Shown: positions 45,095-53,696 of the stretch, in pieces
How positions within the stretch are numbered: position 1 is the first letter of the stretch
Layout: each line of letters opens with the position of its first letter
The notes under the pieces: model-generated
Database searches by the model: none
What the model was told of the DNA's origin: nothing
The model's input: only the letters and a program-made list of their open reading frames with translations
Assembly: GCA_019634635.1 (NCBI GenBank)
Contig: JAHCBB010000029.1
Coordinates: forward strand, 1 to 64,000
Direction of reading: 5' to 3'
Length of the DNA: 64,000 nt
Source: Verrucomicrobiia bacterium
GTDB lineage: Bacteria > Verrucomicrobiota > Verrucomicrobiia > Limisphaerales > UBA9464
Made by a program: the position numbers and the translations under genes

Positions 45095-46453
45095 TCAGCG
45101 GAGGTAGCTGTTGATCAGTGCGGTGATGACGTCATTGGTGGTGTCCCTCGCCACGGTCCCCGTGTTGTCCCCGATGTTGGTGACGGCGATCAGCACCGCC
45201 TGCTTCAGCGGGGCGATCCAGACGCTGGTGTACCATTGCACATTGGATCCCGAATGGCTGATGACACGACCTCCGGCCCAGGGGCGCGTCCCCGTGGACC
45301 ACCCGAAGGCATAGGTCTCACCCGAAAGCGCCTCATGGAGGCGGGAAAAATTGCCCGGTGAGATCAACGGGCTGGCGTCTCCGCGTCCTTCGCGCGCGTG
45401 GAACGTGCCGTACCTGGCGAGATCGAGAAGGGTGCAGTGCACCGTGCCAGCCGGTCCCATTCCCGCCGGATTGTCCGAGTCGTTTCCCGGAGGGACGGGG
45501 CGCGGTACGCCACTGTTCCATTGGTGTCCCCAAGGTTGATCCAGAAACCGGGGCGTCGCCGGAACGCCAAATCCGGCCGAATCCATCTGCAGCGGCCGGA
45601 AGACCAGCTCCACCATGGATTCCTCCCACGATTTTCCGGTGACCTGCTCGAGCATCATGCCGGCAAAGACGTATCCGGCGTTGGAGTACTGGTAGTCGCC
45701 GCCCGGGGGATTGGGCGGCGGTCGCGAGGCGATCAGTTCCAACCAGGTCAGGCGTTGCTGCCGGGGACTTCCCGTGTGGTTCCAAAGGGTCGCCCAGACT
45801 CCTGCGATCTGGGCCGATGTGGGGGCGCCGCCCCGGTGTCGCAACAACTGGTCGAGGGTCACAGGTCTCCATGCGTCATCCATGGAGGGCAGCAAGGGCC
45901 CCAGGAGTTCGCCCATGGTGGCCGACCACTGCAGCTGGCCCCGCTCCACAAGGACCGCGGCGGCCGTGGCGGTCATGGATTTCGTGATCGAACCATGATG
46001 CCACTTGTCGGTGATCGTCACTTCCACGCTGGAGCCATGCCGACGCAGGCCGACCGCACCCATCGCCACGACGCGATTGGACACGACCAATATGGCTCCG
46101 AGTGCCGGAACGCGAGTCCGGGTGCGGATGGGCTCGAGCATCGGCGTCAGGTCGTCCGGAGACTCCGAGGTCATGCGGTAGTAGGCGGACCCTTCCGGTG
46201 GTGCCGGGAGAAATCGCCGCACCGGCCGGCCCTCGCCCAGGATGCCCGACTCGATCGGCATCCACCCTGCGAGGTCGTCGGAACGCTCCAGTGCGTGGAC
46301 TGTTCCCGGGGTCGTGGGCAGCAGCAGTTCCAAGGCTTCACGAATTTCGAGGTTCTGGCCCCGTACGGAAGCCAGTGCCAGCAGAAGGATCGCGGCGGCT
46401 GAGCCGCAGAGCTGACGACTCCGGGCCGACGGACGAAATCGGGGTGGTTGCAC
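45095..46453 (-). CDS. Exported serine hydrolase, beta-lactamase/DD-peptidase family (class C-like)
   Basis: 452 residues with a leader (LCGSAAAILLLALASVRGQ). The nucleophile motif is SITK (Ser155-Lys158), the YxN motif is YSN (256-258), and a late HSGSN replaces KTG. That pattern fits the beta-lactamase-related serine hydrolase family (AmpC/EstB-like), which includes peptidases and esterases. The start is GTG (CAC on the plus strand at 46451-46453). Residues ~35-100 carry a small Ig-like region before the catalytic domain. Real beta-lactam hydrolysis is not implied. Confidence 0.85.
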   Translation of the reverse strand: MQPPRFRPSARSRQLCGSAAAILLLALASVRGQNLEIREALELLLPTTPGTVHALERSDDLAGWMPIESGILGEGRPVRRFLPAPPEGSAYYRMTSESPDDLTPMLEPIRTRTRVPALGAILVVSNRVVAMGAVGLRRHGSSVEVTITDKWHHGSITKSMTATAAAVLVERGQLQWSATMGELLGPLLPSMDDAWRPVTLDQLLRHRGGAPTSAQIAGVWATLWNHTGSPRQQRLTWLELIASRPPPNPPGGDYQYSNAGYVFAGMMLEQVTGKSWEESMVELVFRPLQMDSAGFGVPATPRFLDQPWGHQWNSGVPRPVPPGNDSDNPAGMGPAGTVHCTLLDLARYGTFHAREGRGDASPLISPGNFSRLHEALSGETYAFGWSTGTRPWAGGRVISHSGSNVQWYTSVWIAPLKQAVLIAVTNIGDNTGTVARDTTNDVITALINSYLR

Positions 46454-46569
46454 GGTGGAACGCTACCGGGACCCCACAGAAACTCCAGACCGATATGCGG
46501 CTGTCGCGGCCCCGAACCGCTGCCTTACCGGTGGCTTTGCCGACCGTGGTGCGCGCTTGGAAGCGGTTT

Positions 46570-46599
46570 CCGCGAACCTCGTTCAACGATGGTTCGCGG
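46570..46599. other. 30-nt near-perfect palindrome
   Basis: A 9-bp perfect stem (CCGCGAACC / GGTTCGCGG) encloses TCGTTCAACGAT, itself able to pair over five bases. It lies 108 bp past the stop of the DUF4230 gene in the 254-bp gap before the serine hydrolase start. There is no T-run, so a Rho-independent terminator is not supported; it could be a protein-binding site. The rest of the gap holds no gene. Confidence 0.5.
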
Positions 46600-46707
46600 A
46601 GGATCCCGGTTGGGGTGTGGGTGACATCTATTTTGCCGTGCGGGAGCGAAGGGAACCGGATTGCCGCCGGAGCGCCGGATGTTCCGGCGAACGGTCAACG
46701 AGTGGCG

Positions 46708-47424
46708 TCACAAGCCGGGAGTACTGGTCGGACTGCCGGAGGCTGGATCCGCAATACTGCGAAATTCGATCTGGCCGCCCTGCCGGTGCATTTCGGCGGA
46801 CAGCACGTTTCGAAGTTCCTGCTCTGCCATCTCCAGGAGGCCTGCCGCCCGGGCGTCGTCTTCGACCAGCCGCTGCAGGTGCGCGTGTACCTGGGCCCGA
46901 TCCTCGGGCGTGATGCGATTCCACCAGCCGTCCAGCTCGCGGGCGGGATGCAGCGTGTCGAGGTTCACGGACAAAATTCGGGGCCGTGGCAGCGTGGCAC
47001 GCGCCTGGCGTCCGCCGCGGTTCACCTCGATGTCAATCGCCTGGCCAAGGTCGAAGCCCACGCTCACGGTGAACAGCGCCCCGACGTCCAGCCGCTTGGT
47101 GCTCCACAGGCGCTGATGGGTCCATCGGTGGCGCCGCTCCATCGTCTGCTTGATCAGGACCAGTTCCCTGGCGGATCGCGGCGCTTCAATGCGCGTTTCC
47201 CCGGCAACGGTCACATGCGGCTGTAGATTGAAGGAGTCGCGCAAGACCCGGGCCAGTCCCTCGGCGACGGCACCGGCCGCATCGCCGGATGCCTTCGCCA
47301 CCGCGGCCCCGGCGCGTCCGGCCTCGTTCACGATCCGCCACACCGCCCACAACCCAAGCCCCACAGCCGCAAGCAACACGGTGAGCATCGCGGGGACCAA
47401 CCCGGTTTCGAATAGGGAGCGCAT
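46708..47424 (-). CDS. DUF4230-family membrane-anchored protein
   Basis: 238 residues. An N-terminal membrane helix (LVPAMLTVLLAAVGLGLWAVW) is followed by a short Ala-rich linker and a DUF4230-like domain (RARELVLIKQ-like ARELVLIKQTMERRH, then VGFDLGQAIDIEVN and PRPRILSVNLDTLHP). The C-terminus is helical. The function of DUF4230 is not established; proteins of this type are predicted to face the periplasm. I chose ATG 47424 because it starts the anchor helix. Confidence 0.7.
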   Translation of the reverse strand: MRSLFETGLVPAMLTVLLAAVGLGLWAVWRIVNEAGRAGAAVAKASGDAAGAVAEGLARVLRDSFNLQPHVTVAGETRIEAPRSARELVLIKQTMERRHRWTHQRLWSTKRLDVGALFTVSVGFDLGQAIDIEVNRGGRQARATLPRPRILSVNLDTLHPARELDGWWNRITPEDRAQVHAHLQRLVEDDARAAGLLEMAEQELRNVLSAEMHRQGGQIEFRSIADPASGSPTSTPGL

Positions 47425-47578
47425 GCCGTTGCCCTTGCCTAGAAAGCCGGGGCTCGCCGATCGGTCAAGGCGGATGCATCCGCCATGTACCGCCATCGGA
47501 GGTCGGGCAATCGAGGGCAGGGCCGGGCCAATGGGTTCGCCAAAGGGCCCGACAATTCATGGCCCGTGGATGTCGCGC

Positions 47579-48907
47579 CTACCGTGCGATCGGTCGTGGC
47601 TGGGCCGCGGTCCACTCCGCCTCGGACACCGTCCGGGCCTCGTGGAACAACACGAACGTGCCCTTTTTGTTGCCCACCACGAGGTCGGGGTGGCCATTGC
47701 CATCCACATCGGCCACCACCAGTTGGGTGCCCACTCCGGACTGGTCATCCATCAGGTAGGGCACGAAGTCCACGGTGCCCCCCGGACCGCGCACCAGGCG
47801 GAACCAGTAGCTGACGGCAGCCTGGTTTCGATCGGGATCGCCCATGCGGCCGTGGGACCAAAACCGCTTGCCGGTGACAATGTCCTTCAAGCCGTCGCCA
47901 TCCATGTCCACGAGTTCCACGGCGTGCAGCTCGGAAAATTTGACGCCGTACCGGTTCTCCGCGGGTTCCTTGTTCATCAGGATGTGTTCGCGGAACTTGA
48001 TGTCGCCGCCCTCCCGGTACTGCTCAAACCAGGCGAGTCCGTAGGCGTGTGCCGTCAGGGCGGTGATGATGTCATTGAGTCCGTCGCCATTCACGTCGTA
48101 GGCGTGCATCTGCGAACCGCCGAGCCCGAACGGTCCGGGGTGAAACGTCCACTCCGGATCCCCGGCAAGCGATGCAGGCTGTTCCCACCAGCCATCCTTC
48201 TCCAACAAGTCCAGACGTCCGTCGCCATTGACGTCCCCGATTCCCATTCCGTGGGTGAAGTTTCCGTAATTCTTCACCGGGGTGATCCGGTGCCAGGCCC
48301 AGGGCTTCTGAGGATCCGCCGGATCCCAGGTGGCGTACCCGTAGGCACCCCCGGTGATGCAAACCAGTTCGGGCTGCCCATCCCCGGTGAGGTCGGCGAA
48401 GGTCGGGGATTCATTGTCGGTCTGGTGGAAGACCACGTGGCGCGGCCAGTGGCGGCCGGATGATTTTGGGTTCTCGTACCAGACGGTCTCCTTGCCGGGA
48501 AACCCCACGACCAATACATCCATCCAGCCGTCCCGGTTGAAATCGTAAGGGAAGGCGAAAAAATTGTCCGAATAGGTGTTGTTGACCCCGAGAGCCCCTT
48601 CGAACCCCGGCACGGTCACGCGGGTCAGCGGCCCAAGGGCCAGCTCGAAGCTGGCTTCTGGAGGGTAGATCTCGTGGCGGTTGGTGAAGCCGGGTCCCTC
48701 GTACCACCAGGGACCGGAGACGATGTCCATCACGCCGTCGCGGTTGAAATCCGCGACATTCGCCCCCTCGCACCAGAACTGGTCGCTCAAGGTTTGCCGT
48801 TGGAAGCTGTGGAGCGTCCGGTCCGCGCCGAGAGCGGTCATGCTGAGGACGATCATCCACGCGAGGATTCGTGCAGAACGGATTGGAGAACCGAAACCGG
48901 TGATCAT
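47579..48907 (-). CDS. Exported FG-GAP/VCBS-repeat protein
   Basis: 442 residues with a leader (ILAWMIVLSMTALGA). At least five VCBS/FG-GAP repeats carry Ca-binding-like DxNxDG loops: DFNRDGVMD, DFNRDGWMD, DLTGDGQPE, DVNGDGRLD, DVNGDGLND, DMDGDGLKD and DVDGNGHPD. These form a seven-bladed propeller as in integrin-like proteins. No enzymatic domain is seen. Many Verrucomicrobia and Planctomycetes encode such exported repeat proteins, with unclear roles in binding or scaffolding. It starts at ATG 48907. Confidence 0.85.
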   Translation of the reverse strand: MITGFGSPIRSARILAWMIVLSMTALGADRTLHSFQRQTLSDQFWCEGANVADFNRDGVMDIVSGPWWYEGPGFTNRHEIYPPEASFELALGPLTRVTVPGFEGALGVNNTYSDNFFAFPYDFNRDGWMDVLVVGFPGKETVWYENPKSSGRHWPRHVVFHQTDNESPTFADLTGDGQPELVCITGGAYGYATWDPADPQKPWAWHRITPVKNYGNFTHGMGIGDVNGDGRLDLLEKDGWWEQPASLAGDPEWTFHPGPFGLGGSQMHAYDVNGDGLNDIITALTAHAYGLAWFEQYREGGDIKFREHILMNKEPAENRYGVKFSELHAVELVDMDGDGLKDIVTGKRFWSHGRMGDPDRNQAAVSYWFRLVRGPGGTVDFVPYLMDDQSGVGTQLVVADVDGNGHPDLVVGNKKGTFVLFHEARTVSEAEWTAAQPRPIAR

Positions 48908-49123
48908 AAACGGCGGGAACGGGAACCTTGGGCATCAAGCGCCCGATTTCCCGCGGATGCAAGCGGGTCGGTGGCGGCCTTGGACTTCGTGAATTGCGCT
49001 GGACCACCGCGAATCGGCCCCTTGCGCTGTCGGGCACCCTGGGTTTCGCCCCATTCCCGCCACCAACAAACCCAGTACGCCTGGCGTTGAACTGGCACCC
49101 CGGGGTGGTGGGCGTGCCCCAGC

Positions 49124-49450
49124 GTGATCCGCGCGCTGGAGTTTGTGATGCGGAATCCGTTGCTCCAGGGGGTGCGCTGTCATCTCCTCCGGGCAGGGCA
49201 GGTGGATGACACCGCGAAGTGGTACCTTGAGGAGGCCGCCGCGCGGCTGCGGCAGGTGGGATATCCCGTCGTCACCCATGCGATCGCCGGCCCGCCGGAA
49301 GCGGTCCTCGCCGACGTCATCGGTCGCGAGGGCATCCAGTTGATGGTCATGGGGGCCTACGGGCATTCCCCCATTCGGACGTTCCTCCTCGGCAGCACGA
49401 CCACGAACATGGTGCGGACCTGTGACATTCCCATCCTGATGTTCCGATAG
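49124..49450 (+). CDS. Truncated universal stress protein (C-terminal half)
   Basis: 108 residues from GTG 49124. The ATP-binding end of a UspA domain is clear: VMGAYGHSPIRTFLLGSTT and the final RTCDIPILMF. The N-terminal strand with the expected VAxDGS-type motif is absent. The frame is open only to 49091, and an in-frame stop lies at 49088. It may be a pseudogene or a short single-domain variant. It precedes the DksA-like gene by 46 bp. Confidence 0.6.
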   Translation: MIRALEFVMRNPLLQGVRCHLLRAGQVDDTAKWYLEEAAARLRQVGYPVVTHAIAGPPEAVLADVIGREGIQLMVMGAYGHSPIRTFLLGSTTTNMVRTCDIPILMFR

Positions 49451-49495
49451 GTGCCCGGTGGATGGGAGGACTTGTCTGACCTACGCTCGTTCGCG

Positions 49496-49843
49496 ATGGA
49501 CTGGGAAGTGCTCGATCAGTTTCGGAGACAACTGGAGGACAGGGAGGCTCAGCTGTGTGCGTCGCTGGAGGCCCGGTCGGATTCCACGGCAACCGTCACG
49601 CTCGACACGTCCATCGGTCGCCTGTCGCGAATGGACGCGATCCAGTCCCAGCAGATGGCCCTCGGATTGAAGTCCCGGCAGCAGCAGGCGCTTCAGCGGG
49701 TCCGCAATGCCCTGCAGGCCATTCGCAATGGCACCTACGGGCAATGCCGCCGGTGCCGCGGGCCGATCGCGGTCGAACGTCTCGAAGTTCAGCCTGACGC
49801 AGTGGTTTGCGTTCCGTGCGCCGGATCGTCCAGGCGGCCTTGA
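49496..49843 (+). CDS. Small DksA/TraR-like zinc-finger protein
   Basis: 115 residues. A helical first half (VLDQFRRQLEDREAQLCASLEAR) that can form the coiled coil leads to an ALQAIRNGTYGQCRRCRGPI zinc-finger start. A second CVPC pair completes the C4 site of the TraR/DksA family (C..C-x17-C..C). Such proteins act on RNA polymerase secondary channels or in stress control. It lacks a long acidic DxxDxA loop that I can see clearly, so transcriptional activity is uncertain. It follows the truncated USP gene. Confidence 0.75.
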   Translation: MDWEVLDQFRRQLEDREAQLCASLEARSDSTATVTLDTSIGRLSRMDAIQSQQMALGLKSRQQQALQRVRNALQAIRNGTYGQCRRCRGPIAVERLEVQPDAVVCVPCAGSSRRP

Positions 49844-49915
49844 TTCGGATTCCCGTCCGTCCGGAGCAGTGTTCAGGAGGACGCCCTTCTGACGCGTTTC
49901 GTCGTGTCGTGGCGG

Positions 49916-51190
49916 CTACCATCCCAGTTCAAACACGTCATCCAGGATTTCTTTCGCGGCGTTGCGCGCAATGCCGCCATCATCCACCCGGTTGGGGCCG
50001 ACCGACCAGATGCAGCGTCGCTCGCGCGAGTAGCGCAGGGGCTCGCCGTCAAACGCGTCGCGAGGCAGCCGGTCGAGGTATGTGGGGACGAGCCGCTCAA
50101 GGGCCTCGGGCAGGTGGCCTTCGGCCTCCTGGTAGGCCCTCAGCGCCAGGAGAAGTCGCGTCGCCGCGACCTCATTGTTTTCGCGTCGCGCTGTTCGGAA
50201 AAGAGACTGTCCTGAACTCGCTGCCATGTCGGCCAGGATTGTCCCGACAGCGTTTCCCTGGATCAGGAGGAGAAAGGGTGAAGTCCGTGCACCGCGTGAA
50301 TCCGCATCGTCAATCGTCTCCTCGCCTGGCGTCGCCAGGGCTGCCAGAAGGTCGAGATGCTGTTGTGCCATCCGGCGCCGGGTGCGATTGGGGTCATAAA
50401 GCAGTCGAGGCGGAGAGAGGGCCAGTGTGCTTCCTCCGGGAACCGGGAAGGCGACGCCGGCCATGGTAATGGTATTGCTCAGATCCAGGATCCCGTGTCG
50501 AAACATCCAGGCGACCGCATTGGTCAGGCCGGCACCATTCGAGGGGAACGATTCGAGTTGCAGAATGCGTCGCTGGAGTTGGTCCGCGGACACTTCCCCG
50601 CGGGCCGCCAGTCGCCGCATCAATCGAAGCCCCGTCCGTTTTGTGCTGCACGCCGCGAGATAAGTGAACCAGTCGCCGCCGGAATCTTCCAACCGGTGTC
50701 CGAGGGCGACCAGATCGCCGGCCCGGTTCCAGGCGGGCGCAGACGCGCCGTCTGCGGCCCAGAGCTCCGCTTCCAGGCTGGCGAGCCTCGCCAGTGCGCC
50801 CCAGTTGGGCACCACCAGATCGTTGGTGGTCCACTCCGGTGCCCGGGTGAGTTCGCACTGGGGTTGTCGGAATGCCTCGCGAATCAACCCAAGGGCTTCC
50901 GCTTCTGCGTCGAGGAGCCTTTGTGCCGACTCGCGATCCGGTGGCGCGTCATCGTTCCGATTTCTGACAATCTGGTTGAGTTCGTTCGTTGAGCAGAAGA
51001 GCGCCGTTGCCCGTTCCAGCAGGAACACCGCATTGCCATTGGTGGATCCGGAGGGCATTCGGGGTTTCAACAGGCGCTCGTCCACCGGCGGTGCCGTCCG
51101 GGGCCACAGCACCCACGCCGCGATGGCCGCCAGACCCATCAGCAGCAGTCCGGTTCCCCGGATCCAATGGCGTCGGGTTTTGGATTCCAT
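49916..51190 (-). CDS. Membrane-anchored protein of the DUF1549/DUF1501 operon
   Basis: 424 residues with an N-terminal membrane anchor (GTGLLLMGLAAIAAWVLW). I recognise no named domain over the main helical body. The C-terminus (ALRAYQEAEGHLPEALERLVPTYLDRLPRDAFDG...IWSVGPNRVDDGG) resembles the short repeat found at the end of type II secretion pseudopilin-like proteins in PVC genomes. The start ATG (51190) lies directly next to the stop of the PPC gene. Being the last gene of a four-gene operon, it may help localise the exported proteins; that is a guess. Confidence 0.6.
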   Translation of the reverse strand: MESKTRRHWIRGTGLLLMGLAAIAAWVLWPRTAPPVDERLLKPRMPSGSTNGNAVFLLERATALFCSTNELNQIVRNRNDDAPPDRESAQRLLDAEAEALGLIREAFRQPQCELTRAPEWTTNDLVVPNWGALARLASLEAELWAADGASAPAWNRAGDLVALGHRLEDSGGDWFTYLAACSTKRTGLRLMRRLAARGEVSADQLQRRILQLESFPSNGAGLTNAVAWMFRHGILDLSNTITMAGVAFPVPGGSTLALSPPRLLYDPNRTRRRMAQQHLDLLAALATPGEETIDDADSRGARTSPFLLLIQGNAVGTILADMAASSGQSLFRTARRENNEVAATRLLLALRAYQEAEGHLPEALERLVPTYLDRLPRDAFDGEPLRYSRERRCIWSVGPNRVDDGGIARNAAKEILDDVFELGW

Positions 51191-53563
51191 CTACCGCTGG
51201 TCCCGGGCCGGAGCAATGGCGGCTGTTTCCGGCTCCGGCGCGGCAATGACCAGGGTGATTGGCTGGGTCTTCTGGCGCCAGATCCGGTCATTGTGGGTTG
51301 CGGAGCCGGTGACGGTAAACGGAGTTTCCCGGCCGGTTTCGGCGGCATCCGTCACCTGCAATCGGATGGTCACCTCGTTCTTGTCGGCCGGGATCGGAGC
51401 GACCGTGGCCAGCACGCCGTCCGGGAGATCGTCCAGGGACAGCGCGATCTCCCCCGGCAGGCCCCGGCGGTCCACCTTGACGACAAACTCCGTGCGGCTG
51501 GCGGCGGAGGCGCTGTTGGTGGGCAGTGCGACGGCAGACAGCCGGAAGGGATCGGTGCGGAAGAAGGGGGACCCCGGCAGCATGGCGGTGAGGAACATCG
51601 GGATGCCGCTGGTGTTCAGGGGAACGGCTGCCGGCGCGGCACTGAGCCGCATCCCGGCGCCCTCGCCGGTTTCGCCTCGCAACATCACCGGACGGATCCC
51701 GGTCTCCGAATTGTAGGCGGGACGCACGGCGACGCGGACGCGGGACTGGTCGCCGGGGATGACCACCGCAGGCACGCTCACTCCAGGCAGCTCCTCGGCG
51801 ACAATCCGGATCGCCCCGTCAAATCCATCGCGGCGCGAGACGCTGACCTCCAGTTCCGCGGCCCCGTTCTGCTCCGCGCCGATGGCGGGCGGTGCGACCG
51901 CAATGGAGAACGAAACCGCCGGCAACACGGTGAGCCATGCGGCCTCGGGAAAACTCACGTCGTGAACCAGGGCGCGCCCCCCTTGTTCGCCGGAGGCCGT
52001 GAGGCGCAGCGGCGCGTGCCCCAAGGGGGTCTCCTCGTCGGCGGACAGGATCAGCCAGCCGAATTTCGTGCCAGTGCCCAGGACCAGGGGACCCGAACTG
52101 ACCCCCGGCGGGAGCCCCGCGCCCTGGATGCGCACCATCCCGTCAAACCCGTGCCGGCGCTCCACCTCGCAACGGATCGCAAGGTGCCCACCCCGCGGGA
52201 TGCGGAATCGTCCCGCGGGCGCGCGGACTGCGAAGTCCGGTGTGCGGTCCGGCGGTTGGACCGTCAGCCGGTATCCAAATCGGGGACCTCCGCGGTCGGT
52301 GAGATCCTGCACCGACACCAGATAGGCGGTTCCCTTGCGGGCCTCGAATTCCAGCCGGGCATCCGGAGTGCCGGCGTCATCGTTGCGCTGGAGCACGGTT
52401 CCCTGGTCGTCCATCAGGGTCAGCAGGGCGTCCAGAGCGGAGCCAAACCGGTGTGCGTGGACTTCGATCGCCAGGTTCTGGTCCGCGGCACTGGTGATCC
52501 GGAAGAAGTCCACGTCGCCCGCGGTCCCGATCTTTCCGTTGACAACGCCTGGCGCGGGGAGGGCGCCTGCCTTGTCCTTGGAATTGTTGGGTTCGGTTTC
52601 GCGGAATTCGGGAAGATCGGTGGTCTCGAATGGCAGCGGATTGGACCGGCCCCGTGGGGTTCGGGCACGGATTTCCTGGCGCCCTGTCGGGGCGTCTGCC
52701 GCGATGTCGAGGACCATGCGCTGCGATTCCTCAAGGAGGTGCCCGTCGAGCTCAAGTTCAACGGTGGATCCGCGCCGCCCGCCAAACGGAAACAGGGATT
52801 CCAGGTAGGGCAGGGCGCCGGCGACCAGGCGATACCGGTAGTCGCCCCCGCCTTGAAAGCGCAGGTCGGAGATCCGGATCCGATATTCCCCATCCGCCGG
52901 CGGAAGAAACACCAGGAAGGGGTCGAGTCCGTGAACGTCCTCGCTGCGCGCCAGTTCCTTTCCGTCGGCATCAAGAACGACGAGGGTGGGATCAAGCGGC
53001 GAGCCGAACCGGTTGGCCTGAACGTCGAGAACGACCGGGTCGCCCCTGTTCGCGCGGAATCGAAAGGTGTCCACCTCGGTGTTGGCCCCGATCACCCCGG
53101 AGATCCCGGCCGGCAGGGAAATCACCGAGGCGGCCGCGGCGTATTCCAGCAGTTCGGGCAGGTCACTGACCTCGAGGGTCAGCGGGTTGGAGACACCGTC
53201 CGGGCTGGCGACCCGGAGTTCCCGGACACCTAGGGGGGCATCCGGGTCTACCGTGAGCCGCACCGTGAGCGATTTCGAAGCCTCGGGCGCTGCCGACAAT
53301 CCCCCGGCCGAGCTTTCCAGCGTCAGCGGCGACTCGGGGCGGGGGACCAGGAGTCCCGACATGCCGCTGCCCGTCAGGAGGACCAAATCCACTGGGGCGA
53401 GCGCCTCCCCAGGCAGGGTGACTTCAAGGGTGGTGCCTCGTTGAAACCAGGTGACTGGAGTTGAACCCAGCTGGGGGACCGGTTGCGCGTGCACCTGTGC
53501 CGGAGCCAGAAGTCCCATGGGGACCAGCAACCACAATGCGGTGTTCCAGATCGTACGCTGCAT
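51191..53563 (-). CDS. Exported protein with repeated PPC (pre-peptidase C-terminal)-like domains
   Basis: 790 residues with a signal peptide (ALWLLVPMGLLAPAQVHA). Two clear PPC-like beta-sandwich repeats appear in the middle: a first with EVDTFRFRANRGDPVVLDVQA and PTLVVLDADGKELARSED, and a second with DVDFFRITSAADQNLAIEVHA and ALLTLMDDQGTVLQRNDD. They are flanked by Ig-like beta domains. Such proteins in Planctomycetes and Verrucomicrobia accompany the DUF1549/DUF1501 genes and are exported. The catalytic subunit is not here; it may bind a polysaccharide or protein partner. Its start is 134 bp from the DUF1501 stop. Confidence 0.75.
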   Translation of the reverse strand: MQRTIWNTALWLLVPMGLLAPAQVHAQPVPQLGSTPVTWFQRGTTLEVTLPGEALAPVDLVLLTGSGMSGLLVPRPESPLTLESSAGGLSAAPEASKSLTVRLTVDPDAPLGVRELRVASPDGVSNPLTLEVSDLPELLEYAAAASVISLPAGISGVIGANTEVDTFRFRANRGDPVVLDVQANRFGSPLDPTLVVLDADGKELARSEDVHGLDPFLVFLPPADGEYRIRISDLRFQGGGDYRYRLVAGALPYLESLFPFGGRRGSTVELELDGHLLEESQRMVLDIAADAPTGRQEIRARTPRGRSNPLPFETTDLPEFRETEPNNSKDKAGALPAPGVVNGKIGTAGDVDFFRITSAADQNLAIEVHAHRFGSALDALLTLMDDQGTVLQRNDDAGTPDARLEFEARKGTAYLVSVQDLTDRGGPRFGYRLTVQPPDRTPDFAVRAPAGRFRIPRGGHLAIRCEVERRHGFDGMVRIQGAGLPPGVSSGPLVLGTGTKFGWLILSADEETPLGHAPLRLTASGEQGGRALVHDVSFPEAAWLTVLPAVSFSIAVAPPAIGAEQNGAAELEVSVSRRDGFDGAIRIVAEELPGVSVPAVVIPGDQSRVRVAVRPAYNSETGIRPVMLRGETGEGAGMRLSAAPAAVPLNTSGIPMFLTAMLPGSPFFRTDPFRLSAVALPTNSASAASRTEFVVKVDRRGLPGEIALSLDDLPDGVLATVAPIPADKNEVTIRLQVTDAAETGRETPFTVTGSATHNDRIWRQKTQPITLVIAAPEPETAAIAPARDQR

Positions 53564-53696
53564 TCCGTTCCGGCACACGCCCGACTCAGGGTCCGGGACG
53601 GGAGGTGACGGCATTTCCGGTTCGCATTCCGGGCCTGTGCTCCCGCGCATGCCAATGGAGGAAGGCTGGCGGGCCACGGTTGTCCGCAAACCCCGG

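Noticed and set aside
45095..46453. True antibiotic beta-lactamase
   Set aside because: SxxK and YxN are present, but the broader serine hydrolase family shares them and HSGSN replaces the KTG motif.
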